This document shows positions 18,091 to 26,847 of a DNA stretch of 64,000 bases, piece by piece (position 1 is the first letter of the stretch; the number at the start of each line of letters is the position of its first letter). The translations under genes were made by a program, and so were the position numbers. The stretch is taken from the NCBI RefSeq assembly GCF_020103695.1, contig NZ_JAHXBF010000041.1, positions 1-64,000 of the forward strand, in the 5' to 3' direction. The stretch is from Hyalangium versicolor (lineage in GTDB: Bacteria; Myxococcota; Myxococcia; Myxococcales; Myxococcaceae). The notes beneath the pieces are model-generated. The model did not search any database, had not been told where the DNA came from, and saw nothing but the letters and a program-made list of their open reading frames with translations.

Positions 18091-19620
18091 TTGAAGAACA
18101 CCCTTGCAAGAGCAGCGATGATGTCGTGCCTGACGGCCCTCATGGCCTGTGGCCCCGAGATGACCGGCGATGAGGAAGCACTCCTGGAGCCCGAGGAACC
18201 AGGCCAAGAGCTCCAGACGTCCCTGAAGTCCCTGAAGGAAATCGAGCTCACCGAAGTCGGCTGCACCTCCGTCTACACGCTCAGCAACGGCGTGGCCAAG
18301 ACGGGACTCAATGCGCCAGACAAGACATGGTCCTGCATCTACACCATCACTCCACCCGCGGGTTCCACGAACCTGAAGTTCGAGACGAGTGAGGGAACAG
18401 GGGACGCGGACCTCTACGTGAAGTTCGGTTCCGCCCCCACGGATGGGGTGTACGACTTGAGCTCGGCGTACTCCTCCGGCAACACCGAGTCCATCAATGT
18501 CGCGACGCCGCAGTCCGGCACCTACTACGTGCGGTTCTTCGGCTACAGCGCGGTGTCAGGTGTCTCCCTCAAGGCCTCGTACACCACCGGGACCTCGCCC
18601 CCTACGAGCTGCTCCACCACCTATACGCTCTCCAATGGCTCATCCAGGACGGGGCTGACTGCAGGAGAGAAGGTCTGGTCCTGCACCTACGCTCTGGCCG
18701 TGCCCTCGGGCGCCACGGACCTGAGGTTCACGACGAGCGGCGGAACGGGCGACGCGGACCTGTACGTGAAGTTCGGCTCCATTCCGACGGATGGCTCCTC
18801 TGACTTCTCATCGGCGGGCGGGGGCAACTCCGAGAACGTCACGGTCCCCACCCCGCAGGCGGGCACCTACTATGTGAGGCTGTTTGGCTACAGCGCTGCG
18901 TCCGGCATCACCCTGACGGGCTCGTACACGCCCGGGACTCCGCCCCCCACGAGCTGCTCCACCACCTATACGCTCTCCAATGGCTCACCCAGGACGGGAG
19001 TGGCTGCAGGAGAGAAGATCTGGTCCTGCATCTACGCGCTGTCCGTGCCCGCGGGCGCCACGGACCTGAAGTTCACGACGAGCGGCGGAACGGGCGACGC
19101 GGACCTGTACGTCAAGTTCGCCTCCACTCCGACGGAGAGTTCCTATGACTTCTCGTCAGCGGCCGGGGGCAACTCCGAGAGCATCACGATCCCCACCGCG
19201 CAGGGTGGCACCTACTACGTGCGGCTGTTTGGCTATCACTCGGCAACGGGCATCACCTTGACGGGCTCGTACACCCCTGGAACCCCGCCCCCCACGAGCT
19301 GCTCCACCACCTATACGCTCTCCAATGGCTCGCCCAGGACCGGCATCAGCGCGGCGACAGGGCTCTGGTCCTGCATCTACACGCTGTACGTTCCCGCTGG
19401 GAAGACGAGCGTGACCTTCCAGACGAGCGGCGGCACGGGAGACGCGGAGCTCTACGTGCAGCTCGGCTCCACGCCGACGAGCACCTCGTATGCCTGCTTC
19501 TCGGCAGCGGGCGGCAATACCGAATCCTGCACGATCTCCTCCCCGCAAGGCGGCACCTACTATGTGCGGCTGTATGGCTATAGCACCGCGTCGGGCATCA
19601 CCCTGACGGGCCAGTACTGA
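18091..19620 (+). CDS. Lipoprotein made of four tandem PPC domains
   Basis: About 509 residues. The TTG at 18091 is preceded by GAGGAG and begins an ideal lipoprotein signal ending LTALMAC; upstream in-frame ATGs would bury that signal. After a 35-residue acidic linker the whole protein is four copies of a bacterial pre-peptidase C-terminal (PPC) domain of about 115 residues. Each has C-x(3)-YTLSNG, WSC(I/T)Y, GTGDADLYV(K/Q) and GGTYYVR(L/F)(F/Y)GY. PPC domains usually hang behind secreted proteases and are removed on maturation, or bind carbohydrate or protein. Here there is no protease at all, so a structural or binding role at the cell surface is likely. Confidence 0.85.
   Translation: MKNTLARAAMMSCLTALMACGPEMTGDEEALLEPEEPGQELQTSLKSLKEIELTEVGCTSVYTLSNGVAKTGLNAPDKTWSCIYTITPPAGSTNLKFETSEGTGDADLYVKFGSAPTDGVYDLSSAYSSGNTESINVATPQSGTYYVRFFGYSAVSGVSLKASYTTGTSPPTSCSTTYTLSNGSSRTGLTAGEKVWSCTYALAVPSGATDLRFTTSGGTGDADLYVKFGSIPTDGSSDFSSAGGGNSENVTVPTPQAGTYYVRLFGYSAASGITLTGSYTPGTPPPTSCSTTYTLSNGSPRTGVAAGEKIWSCIYALSVPAGATDLKFTTSGGTGDADLYVKFASTPTESSYDFSSAAGGNSESITIPTAQGGTYYVRLFGYHSATGITLTGSYTPGTPPPTSCSTTYTLSNGSPRTGISAATGLWSCIYTLYVPAGKTSVTFQTSGGTGDAELYVQLGSTPTSTSYACFSAAGGNTESCTISSPQGGTYYVRLYGYSTASGITLTGQY
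18256..19617 (+). repeat. Tandem 345-bp coding repeat, four units
   Basis: The units begin near 18256, 18604, 18949 and 19294. The last three intervals are exactly 345 bp, and DNA identity between units 2, 3 and 4 is high (for example CTATACGCTCTCCAATGGCT is unchanged). This points to recent internal duplication or gene conversion, and copy number may vary between strains. Confidence 0.85.
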
Positions 19621-19643
19621 GCACCGGGCCGTCCTGAAGTCCC

Positions 19644-19677
19644 GGGCCTCTGGGAGCAACGTTCCTCTCAGAGGCCC
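19644..19677 (+). terminator. Rho-independent-like terminator after PPC lipoprotein gene
   Basis: Arms GGGCCTCTG (19644-19652) and CAGAGGCCC (19669-19677) are perfect 9-bp complements with further partial pairing inside the loop. TCCTTCCT follows. It lies between the convergent PPC gene and P450 gene and may work for both. Confidence 0.6.
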
Positions 19678-19711
19678 TCCTTCCTGTCGTGCGAGCGCCG
19701 TCGCTCACCGC

Positions 19712-20908
19712 TCAGGCTGGGTGTAGCACCAGCGGGAGGATTCCAGGCCCTCGCTGCAACAGCGTGCGGTTCCAGGTGATGGACTCCGGCGCTCGCTCCA
19801 GCCGACTGAACCGCTTCAAGAGCACCTCCAGCCCCAGACGTCCCTCCAGCCGCGCCAGTTGTGCCCCCATGCAGAAGTGCACGCCATGCCCGAAGGGCAG
19901 GTTCTGCGGCCCAGGCCGCTGCGCATCGAAGCGGTCCGGCTCCGGAAAGTGGGTCTCGTCCCGGTTGGCCGAGCCCAGCAGCACCAGCACCCGGGCTCCT
20001 TTTGGCAGCCGGACACCTCGCAGCTCCACCTCTTCCGTGGTCATCCGCGGCACCGCCTGCACGGGCGGCTCGTAGCGCAGCACCTCCTCCACGAAAGGAG
20101 GAATGAGCGAGGTGTCGCCTCGCAGGCGCTCCAGCAACTCCGGACGATCCAGCAGCACCGCCAGCGAGGAGCCCAGCAGGTTCACCGTCGTCTCGATTCC
20201 TCCCACCAGCAGCAGCGCCAGGAAGGCGATCAACTCATCCTGCGACAGCGCCTCGCCGCCGATGCGCGCCCGCAGCAGATCGCTCACCATGTCGTCGCCC
20301 GGCTCGCTCCGGCGCCGCTCCAGCAGCTCACCGAAGTAATGCCTCAGCTCCGCCACCGCGTTGCGCGCCACCTGCATCCGCTCGGGCTCGTCCGGCCGCA
20401 CCGTGGTGACGCCCCCGGTGATGAGGTCCGCCCACTGCTTCAGCCGGACGTGCAGCGACGGGTCCAACCCCATCATGTGGCCGATGACGCTCGCCGGGAT
20501 GCGCATGGAATACGCCTTCACCATGTCCACGGGCTGGCCCAGGGGAATCTCGGAGACGATCTGCTCCGTGAGGGCTCGCACGCGCGGCTCCAGCCGGGCC
20601 ATGGCGGACAGCCCGAAGGCCCGGTTCACGAGCCCCCGCAGCCGCCCGTGCTGAGGCGGATCCTGGGCAATCATCGAGTCGGAGAACGGATTGCCCCCCA
20701 GCCACGGCGGGTTCGTCGTCTCCCCGAAGCCCCGCGAAGAGAACAGCTGCGGGTTCTTCAGCACCTGCATCGCGTCGTCGTACCGAGACACCCCCCACAT
20801 GCCGCCAGGATCCACCTGGCAGATGGGCGCGTTCAGGCGCATGTCCGCGTATGCCGGGTAGGGGTTGGCCTTCAACTCGGGGGACAGCAGGTTGTAGCGG
20901 GCACTCAT
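19712..20908 (-). CDS. Cytochrome P450 divergent from a small peptide gene
   Basis: A 398-residue soluble P450. Seen: I-helix LLVGGIETTVN (the acid-alcohol pair is replaced by Glu-Thr-Thr), ExxR in EEVLRYEPP, the PPxxR-like PVQAVPR, and heme motif FGHGVHFCMG near residue 345. The ATG at 20908 begins the normal N-terminus (NLLSPELKANPYPAYADMR). An upstream in-frame extension of about 100 codons crosses AT-rich intergenic DNA and is not family-like. No redox partners nearby. The only close gene on the start side is the 28-codon gene at 21196, so it may act on that peptide; this is inference. Confidence 0.93.
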   Translation of the reverse strand: MSARYNLLSPELKANPYPAYADMRLNAPICQVDPGGMWGVSRYDDAMQVLKNPQLFSSRGFGETTNPPWLGGNPFSDSMIAQDPPQHGRLRGLVNRAFGLSAMARLEPRVRALTEQIVSEIPLGQPVDMVKAYSMRIPASVIGHMMGLDPSLHVRLKQWADLITGGVTTVRPDEPERMQVARNAVAELRHYFGELLERRRSEPGDDMVSDLLRARIGGEALSQDELIAFLALLLVGGIETTVNLLGSSLAVLLDRPELLERLRGDTSLIPPFVEEVLRYEPPVQAVPRMTTEEVELRGVRLPKGARVLVLLGSANRDETHFPEPDRFDAQRPGPQNLPFGHGVHFCMGAQLARLEGRLGLEVLLKRFSRLERAPESITWNRTLLQRGPGILPLVLHPA

Positions 20909-21195
20909 CGTCGGGAATCTCGGGGATGAAGAGGCGCGGCATTTTACCGGGGCGACAACGGCTGGCCTCGAACCCTGCAATCTGTCGCTGATGTAGGTTT
21001 TCTGTCCCCACATTCCAAAGAGCGTGCTAAAAAACACACTCAAAGTGCGCCCTACATGATGTAAAGCCGTACCCACTGTCCTAAAGGACCATGTCAGTAT
21101 CAAATATCGAGAACATGGGTTGACTTCGACACTCCGGATTTGCTTGGATTCCCCTGAGGACGGACGCCGCAGCCCTTTCACGAGGAGAACGATCC

Positions 21196-21282
21196 ATGCA
21201 GGCACTCAAGACGGAGATCCCCGCTGCCAGCATCTACCCCGCTCCGTTCGAGGATTTCCCGGAGCCGCTCCCGCAGGCGTAG
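21196..21282 (+). CDS. 28-residue peptide gene, candidate RiPP precursor or signal peptide
   Basis: ATG at 21196, TAG at 21280-21282. A textbook Shine-Dalgarno GAGGAGA (21182-21188) stands 7 nt before the ATG, better than at most genes here. The peptide starts MQALKTEIPAAS and ends FEDFPEPLPQA; it has no hydrophobic signal, four acidic residues, five prolines, and aromatics Tyr14, Phe18 and Phe21. It is transcribed away from a P450 gene across a 287-bp AT-rich intergenic region. TTGACT at 21120-21125 could be its -35 box. Small precursors beside a single P450 are known for cittilins and biarylitides, but no sequence kinship is claimed. It could also be a regulatory peptide. Confidence 0.55.
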   Translation: MQALKTEIPAASIYPAPFEDFPEPLPQA

Positions 21283-21309
21283 GCGCTGCGCCGCCCGGTC
21301 GCGAGCTCG

Positions 21310-21765
21310 TCACCCACGCTTGAGAAGCCGGGTCAGCTCGCGGTCCAATGTCGCGGCGAACAGTTGACGGTCCTGAGCAGAGAAGCCCCCGGGCCCTCCC
21401 GTCATCACGCCGCTGTCCCTCAGTTCTTGCATGAAGTTGCGCACCGAGAGCCGCTCCGCGATGTTCTCCTCGCTGAAGAGCTCGCCTCGGGGATCCAACA
21501 CCACCACTCCCTTGGGCACCAGCAACGCCGCCAGGGGAATGTCCTGCGTCACGGCGAGATCTCCAGCCTGCGCTGACGCGGCGATGTGAGTGTCCGCCAC
21601 GTCCAGCCCCGCCCCCACCTGCACCGTGGAGACGAACTCCGAGCGCGGCAGGCTCAGACGTTTGTTGGCCACGAAGACGGCGGAGATCCGCAAGCGCTGC
21701 GCCGCGCGCAGAAGGATGTCTCTCACCGGTCCCGGACATGCATCGGCATCGACCCAGATCTTCAT
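21310..21765 (-). CDS. yaiI: YaiI/YqxD family protein (DUF188)
   Basis: A 151-residue protein of the UPF0178/DUF188 family, a PIN-like domain. Seen: MKIWVDADACPGPVRDIL at the start with the conserved DADACP, VANK near residue 33, GxDVADTHI near 54-61 with conserved Asp residues, and TQDIPLA near 73-79. The Asp cluster suggests metal-dependent nuclease chemistry, but activity of the family is not settled. Single gene, convergent with the small peptide gene. Confidence 0.93.
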   Translation of the reverse strand: MKIWVDADACPGPVRDILLRAAQRLRISAVFVANKRLSLPRSEFVSTVQVGAGLDVADTHIAASAQAGDLAVTQDIPLAALLVPKGVVVLDPRGELFSEENIAERLSVRNFMQELRDSGVMTGGPGGFSAQDRQLFAATLDRELTRLLKRG

Positions 21766-21873
21766 GCAGAGCGCATCCTCGCGAGAAGCCCCGGCCGCAG
21801 TCCACCGCGCTGAGTCTCCTGGGAGCCGAGGGGCTGTGAAGTCTCACGCCGTGACGGGTAGGATGGCCGCCGC

Positions 21874-23619
21874 ATGGGGCTTCAACCGGGAGATCGCTTC
21901 GGCCGCTATGAGCTGGTCTCGCGGCTCGGCCACGGAGGCATGGCCGAAACCTGGCGGGCCCGGCTCCTGGCCGCCGCCGGCATCACCAAGCCCGTGCTCA
22001 TCAAACGCATCCTCCCCGAGTACGCCAGCGACGAGGCGTTCATCTCCATGTTCATCAGCGAGGCGCGCATCTCCGCCACGCTGTCGCACGGCAACATCGC
22101 CCAGGTGCACGACTTCGGAGAGATGGACGGCGAGTACTTCCTGGCCATGGAGTTCGTGGACGGGCGGCCGCTGGATCGCATCATCAAGCGCACGCTGCGC
22201 TCGGGGCTGAGCGCCTTCCCCCGGCCCCTGGCGCTCTTCATCGCCATCGAGATGAGCCGGGGCCTGCACTATGCCCACACGCGCAGGGATGACAGCGGCA
22301 AGCCCCTGGGCATCGTCCACCGGGATATCTCTCCGGACAACGTGCTGGTCAGCTACGAGGGCCAGGTCAAGCTGGTGGACTTCGGCATCGCCAAGGCGCG
22401 CCTGCAGCGCAACTTCCAGACCGAGCCGGGCATGGTGAAGGGCAAGTACCTCTTCTTCTCGCCCGAGCAGGCGCGCGGAGAAGAGGTGGATGCGCGCACG
22501 GATGTGTGGGCCACCGGCATCGTGCTCTATGAGTTGCTGTGCGGGCGGCTCCCCGTCGAGGGCCCCGAGTACGTAGCGCTCCCCAAGTTGCTGACGGGCG
22601 CGTTCCCCCGCCCCAGCATGCTGCGCCCCGACATGCCCGAGGAGCTGGAGGCGCTCGTCATGAAGGCGCTGGCGCTGAAGCGGGAGGAGCGCTTCGAGTC
22701 CAGCCACGCCTTCGGGGACGCGCTCACCAGCTACCTGTACGCCTCGACGCCCCGCTTCTCGGCGCTGTCGCTCTCGCACTTCGTCCAGGAGCTGTTCCGG
22801 GAGGACCTGGGTGCCGAGGGCCGCTCGGTGCAAGTGCCCACCGCGTTCCTCGAGGAGCTGGCCTCCTGGCGCGCACCGCCCACCGCACCCACCCGGGCGA
22901 AGGTGCCGGTAACCCAACCCCTCCCTCCTCCCACGACCCAGCCGCTGCCTCCCGTGGACACCGAGACCGTGACCGTGGCGCCCTTCGTGTCCACCCGCGT
23001 GCCGGCGCTCCGGCGGCAGTCGCGCAAGGCGTGGGTGCTGCTCGCGGTGGCGGCCACCGCTGGGGTGGCCTTCGCGGGCGTCAAACACCGTCCGGACCGA
23101 TTCGTCTCCGCGTGGTGGGAGTCCACCTTCCCGCCTCCTTCCGGCCCCCTGGCGCCCGCGCCTTCGGGAGTGGCGGATTCAACTGTCCCCTCGTCTCCGG
23201 GGAGTGCCCCTACCCCGCAGACGGAATCCAAGCCCGCAGCCCCCGGAGCGACGGCGAAGCAGGACACGCCCCCAGAGTCCTCCGCTTCGACGAAGCCCTC
23301 CTCGCCCCCGAAGGTTCCTCCGCCAGCGGAGCCGCCGCCCGCCCAAGAGCCTGCGCGCTCCACGTCCCAGGACGCATGGGCGCTGGCCGATAACGCGCGC
23401 GCCCTCATGCACCAGGCAAAGTTCTCCGAGGCCGCCGAGGTGCTCTCTCGCTGTGTCCAGGTGGATCCCCACCATGGCGAGTGCCGGAGGCTCTACTCCG
23501 CCGTGCTGCTCCAGTTGGGGCAGCCGGACAGAGCGCAGCAGCAGATGAAGGAGTTCCTGCACAATCCCCCCACGGAGCGGCCTCGGGATCTGCCGCGCAA
23601 GCCGCTCCCTTCCTATTAA
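21874..23619 (+). CDS. Transmembrane Ser/Thr protein kinase with TPR-like C-terminus
   Basis: A 581-residue Hanks kinase. The kinase domain covers residues 12-275: glycine loop LGHGGMAETW, catalytic Lys in VLIKRI (about 46), HRDISPDN (about 149), DFG (about 168) and SPEQARG in the activation segment. A Pro/Thr-rich linker leads to one TM helix around 385-402. The outside part is Pro/Ala/Ser-rich and ends in a TPR-like helical pair (about 507-565, ALADNARALMHQAKFSEA). This is a common myxobacterial sensor-kinase layout; ligand and substrates unknown. Monocistronic; the short gap before the next, opposite gene shows no clear hairpin. Confidence 0.92.
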   Translation: MGLQPGDRFGRYELVSRLGHGGMAETWRARLLAAAGITKPVLIKRILPEYASDEAFISMFISEARISATLSHGNIAQVHDFGEMDGEYFLAMEFVDGRPLDRIIKRTLRSGLSAFPRPLALFIAIEMSRGLHYAHTRRDDSGKPLGIVHRDISPDNVLVSYEGQVKLVDFGIAKARLQRNFQTEPGMVKGKYLFFSPEQARGEEVDARTDVWATGIVLYELLCGRLPVEGPEYVALPKLLTGAFPRPSMLRPDMPEELEALVMKALALKREERFESSHAFGDALTSYLYASTPRFSALSLSHFVQELFREDLGAEGRSVQVPTAFLEELASWRAPPTAPTRAKVPVTQPLPPPTTQPLPPVDTETVTVAPFVSTRVPALRRQSRKAWVLLAVAATAGVAFAGVKHRPDRFVSAWWESTFPPPSGPLAPAPSGVADSTVPSSPGSAPTPQTESKPAAPGATAKQDTPPESSASTKPSSPPKVPPPAEPPPAQEPARSTSQDAWALADNARALMHQAKFSEAAEVLSRCVQVDPHHGECRRLYSAVLLQLGQPDRAQQQMKEFLHNPPTERPRDLPRKPLPSY

Positions 23620-23642
23620 GGAGTCCGCGGCCCTCGAGCGGC

Positions 23643-24023
23643 TCAGCCCACCGTGACGCGCCGCACGCCGCGAGCCTCCAGCAGCGCGGGCAGCCGATCG
23701 CGCTGATCGCCCTGGAGCACGAGCGACTCCTCCTCCACCACCCCGCCGCAGCCCAGCGCACCCTTCAGCGCCTTGAGCCACACTTCGCGCTCCGCTGACG
23801 GCAGCCCAAGCTGCTCGACCACCGTCACTTCCTTCCCACCGCGCCCCTTGCGCTCCATCCGCACCACCGCACGCGCTGGCCCCTTGCGCTCCTCCTTCTC
23901 CGGCGCCTTCACCGGCTCCGGCTTCGAGGGCAGCTCCTCGCGCCGGGCGGACAGCCCCGCGAACGGGTTGTTGAACGGCGCCGCGGGAGCTGCGGGCTCA
24001 GGCTTCTTGTCTTTCTTTCCCAT
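23643..24023 (-). CDS. SUI1/YciH-like translation factor
   Basis: A 126-residue protein. Residues 1-50 are a Lys/Pro/Glu-rich flexible arm. Residues 52-126 form an eIF1/SUI1 fold recognisable from RMERKGRGGKEVTVVEQL (basic beta-hairpin), LKALKGALGCGGVVEEESLVLQGD and the final RLPALLEARGVRRVTVG. Bacterial YciH proteins may help start-codon fidelity under stress; the role is not firmly known. It lies 33 bp downstream of the VKOR gene on the same strand and may share its transcript. Confidence 0.88.
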   Translation of the reverse strand: MGKKDKKPEPAAPAAPFNNPFAGLSARREELPSKPEPVKAPEKEERKGPARAVVRMERKGRGGKEVTVVEQLGLPSAEREVWLKALKGALGCGGVVEEESLVLQGDQRDRLPALLEARGVRRVTVG

Positions 24024-24056
24024 CGTCGAGCCAAAGCGTGCGGGAGGGACAGCGAC

Positions 24057-25376
24057 TCAGTGCGAGTCGGCCACGGGGCGGTTGGGCGGCGGGAGCACCC
24101 GGAACGCGGGAGCATTCGCATCTCCCCCCGCCAGCACCAGGGCAAAGATGAACGGCACGCTGGGCATCACCACGCGCCCGTTCACCACGACGAGCGGCGT
24201 GCCCTCGATGTGGTGCTGCATCGCGTAGGAGATGTCCTCCTGGAGCTTGCGCGTCGTGTCCGTGCTGTTCACGCACGCCTCGAGCTGCGAGCGCGACACC
24301 GAGCCGGACGAGGCAATGCTCATCACCGTGTCCACGGACAGCGCGTTCTGGGCCGCGAAGAGCTTCTCGCGCAGCTGCCAGTACTCCGGCGCGCTCTCCA
24401 GGCAGATGGTCGCCTTGGTCGCCAGACAGCGCAGGCCACCGTCGGTGAACTCCGGAGAGATGGTGGGATTGCAGGCACCATCCAGCGGATAGTGGCGGGC
24501 CTCCATGGACATCTTCCCCTCGGGCACGCGCTTGCGCATCTCGGCCATGGCCTCCACGAGCGCCCGGCAGTGGGGACACTTGTTGTCCGTCCACTCGACG
24601 ATCTTCACGGGCGCGTCCACCGGCCCATCCCGGCGCCGGGCGACCGCCTTGGCCGGCAGCGGCTTCTCCTGGCGGTACTGCGCGAGCGCGTCGGACAGCT
24701 GCTGCAGATCTCTCGGCGACAGCGCCTGCAGGTACGACTCCAGCGAGGTCGGCTCGGAGGTGAGCTGCGGCAGCACGTCTCCCTCGGAGGAGGCCTTCGG
24801 GGTGGCTCGGCCCGGGAGGCTCAGGGCAATGAAACCGGCCACGGCGAACCCACCCGCCCACTGCAGCGCGGAGCCCCACTCACCCGCCAGGGGCATGAGC
24901 GGACCGGGAAGTCCCCGCCAGGCCACGACCGCGAAGGCGAGCACGAGCACATAGGTGCCCAGGCACGTGAGGCACAGGGCTCCGGCCGAGGCGCTCACGC
25001 TGGCCAGCAACACGGTGGTCACCCCGCCCACGGCCGCCGTGAGCCTCAAGCCGTTGACGGCGGGCCGCACGGAGTGGCCTCCGCTGCGCCACGTCAGGTA
25101 CAGGCCGGCCAGAGCGGTGGCCACCAGGCCCCACAACAGGCCCAAGCCCGCCACGGGGATGCCGAGCAACTCGTGGATACGGCTGGCGAAGGGGGTGTTC
25201 CAGACGGTCTCGCAGTTCACGTGCTCGGAGACGCTGCACACGGTGGTGCCACCGTTGCGCAGCGTGAGGAGCTGGGACCACTGGAAGAGAGAGAGCGCGC
25301 TCTCGGCGAGCCCCAGGACCAGCAGCGCCGTGGCGCCGCGAACGGGGACGGGAGGGGGCGGGTTGGCCTTGCTCAT
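24057..25376 (-). CDS. VKOR-thioredoxin fusion (disulfide bond formation protein)
   Basis: A 439-residue integral membrane protein. The first 195 residues hold the four-helix bundle of vitamin K epoxide reductase: Cys pair region SVSEHVNCETVW (about 47-58) and quinone-reactive CLTC near 134. After an Ala/Pro linker, residues 250-439 form a DsbA/thioredoxin-like domain with CPHC near 266. By family knowledge such fusions oxidise substrate cysteines in the periplasm and pass electrons to quinone, replacing DsbA and DsbB. ATG overlaps the cupin stop by four bases (ATGA), so the pair is translationally coupled. Confidence 0.93.
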   Translation of the reverse strand: MSKANPPPPVPVRGATALLVLGLAESALSLFQWSQLLTLRNGGTTVCSVSEHVNCETVWNTPFASRIHELLGIPVAGLGLLWGLVATALAGLYLTWRSGGHSVRPAVNGLRLTAAVGGVTTVLLASVSASAGALCLTCLGTYVLVLAFAVVAWRGLPGPLMPLAGEWGSALQWAGGFAVAGFIALSLPGRATPKASSEGDVLPQLTSEPTSLESYLQALSPRDLQQLSDALAQYRQEKPLPAKAVARRRDGPVDAPVKIVEWTDNKCPHCRALVEAMAEMRKRVPEGKMSMEARHYPLDGACNPTISPEFTDGGLRCLATKATICLESAPEYWQLREKLFAAQNALSVDTVMSIASSGSVSRSQLEACVNSTDTTRKLQEDISYAMQHHIEGTPLVVVNGRVVMPSVPFIFALVLAGGDANAPAFRVLPPPNRPVADSH

Positions 25377-25699
25377 GCGTGCTCCGGAGGGGGGGTCATC
25401 AAAACGAGGAGCCGGGCGTTGTCCGGCCCGTCATTCGTCACGCCGTGCTCCACGCCGGCGGGGGCGAAGACAGAGGCACCGGGGCCGTGGGACTCCTCCT
25501 CGGCGCCGATGCGGAAGCGGCAGCGGCCCTCGAGCACCACGTACACCTTGTCGGACATGGGGTGCTTGTGAGGCTTCTGGGCCTGCCCCGGGGACAGGCA
25601 GTACACGTCCAGGAAGAAGCGCCCGGACTGGAACACGTTGTGCTTCTGGAGCTTCTCCGCGGAGAAGCCTTGGAAGGCGGACAGGTGCTTCACATCCAT
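25373..25699 (-). CDS. Small cupin-domain protein
   Basis: A 108-residue single-cupin protein. Motif 1 is HKHPMSDKVYVVLEG (two His and Glu-like position), motif 2 is GPGASVFAPAGVEHGV with the closing His. Metal binding is therefore likely, the substrate unknown. It is the first gene of an operon with the VKOR fusion, suggesting a redox or quality-control link. Divergent from the YgfZ-like gene with only 38 bp between starts. Confidence 0.9.
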   Translation of the reverse strand: MDVKHLSAFQGFSAEKLQKHNVFQSGRFFLDVYCLSPGQAQKPHKHPMSDKVYVVLEGRCRFRIGAEEESHGPGASVFAPAGVEHGVTNDGPDNARLLVLMTPPPEHA

Positions 25700-25737
25700 C
25701 GTGGCATTCGCTCCTGGGCGTCTATATAGCGACGGGC

Positions 25738-26802
25738 ATGGAACCGCTGACGCTGCATTTTCTTCACGAGCAGGCGGGCGCCCGCTTCACGGCGGTGGGT
25801 GGCCGGGAAGTGGCGGCCGATTATGGAGACTCGGAGGCCGAGTATCGAGCGGCACGAGAGGCCGTCGCGCTACATGATGCCTCCTACCGCGAGACGCTCC
25901 GGATAACGGGGGAAGACAGGGCAAGCTTCCTACACGGAATGGTGACCCAGGACGTGAAGGGTCTGGCCCCCGGCACAGCTGCCTACACGGCGATGATTAC
26001 GGCCAAGGGGGCCATGGTGGCGGACGCCCGGCTCCTCAAGCGCGAGGCCGACCTGCTCCTGGACCTGGAGCCGGGGATGGGCGCCAAGGTCAAGGAGTTC
26101 CTGGAAAAGTACCTCATTTCCGAGGACGCGGAGATTCATGAGGTGACGGGCGAGTGGGCCCTGCTGAGGCTGCTCGGTCCCAAGGCAGCCGAGGTGCTGG
26201 GCGCCACGCTGGGGAGCCCCTTCGCGCCGCTGGCGGCGAACACCACCCGGGAGGCCACCCTGGCGGGGACTCCGGTGCTGCTCATGGGGAGTCCGGGCTT
26301 CGAGAAGCACCAAGTGGACGTGCTGGTGCCTCGGGGAGCGCTGGAGGCGGTGTGGAAGGCACTCGTCCAGGCCGGAGGGGCTCACGGGCTCAAGCCGCTG
26401 GGCTTCCAGGCGCTGGAGCTGCTCCGGGTAGAGGCGGGAGTGCCGCGCTACGGGCAGGACATGGTGGACACGACCATTCCGCTGGAGGCGAACCTCACCC
26501 ATGCCATCTCCTACAACAAGGGCTGCTACATCGGGCAGGAGGTGATTGCCCGCGCCACCTTCCGCGGCCATATGAACCGCAAGCTGGCGGGCCTGCTCCT
26601 GGGAGACCTGGAGGTGGCACCCGGCACGGAGCTGCGCAAGGGAGAGAAGAAGGTGGGGTGGATTACCAGCGTGGTGCGCTCGCCGGTGCAGGGCCAGCGG
26701 GTGGCGCTGGGCTACGTGCACCGGGACCACCTGACGCCGGGCACGGAGCTGACGCTGGCCGAGGGGCCGACCGTGAAGGTGGCGCCGCTGCCGTTCCTGT
26801 AG
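25738..26802 (+). CDS. ygfZ: Folate-binding protein YgfZ / GcvT-like
   Basis: A 354-residue protein of the GcvT/COG0354 fold. The YgfZ signature KGCYIGQE is near residues 261-268, which distinguishes it from true aminomethyltransferase. The N-terminal folate-binding part contains FLHGMVTQDVKGL near 64-76. Family role: folate-dependent help in making or repairing iron-sulfur clusters. ATG at 25738. A TATATA-like box (25723-25728) lies just upstream in the short divergent region with the cupin gene. Confidence 0.92.
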   Translation: MEPLTLHFLHEQAGARFTAVGGREVAADYGDSEAEYRAAREAVALHDASYRETLRITGEDRASFLHGMVTQDVKGLAPGTAAYTAMITAKGAMVADARLLKREADLLLDLEPGMGAKVKEFLEKYLISEDAEIHEVTGEWALLRLLGPKAAEVLGATLGSPFAPLAANTTREATLAGTPVLLMGSPGFEKHQVDVLVPRGALEAVWKALVQAGGAHGLKPLGFQALELLRVEAGVPRYGQDMVDTTIPLEANLTHAISYNKGCYIGQEVIARATFRGHMNRKLAGLLLGDLEVAPGTELRKGEKKVGWITSVVRSPVQGQRVALGYVHRDHLTPGTELTLAEGPTVKVAPLPFL

Positions 26803-26847
26803 CACCTGCCAGCAAGGGCCTCCTCCTCTATACTCCACGGCGCGCCC

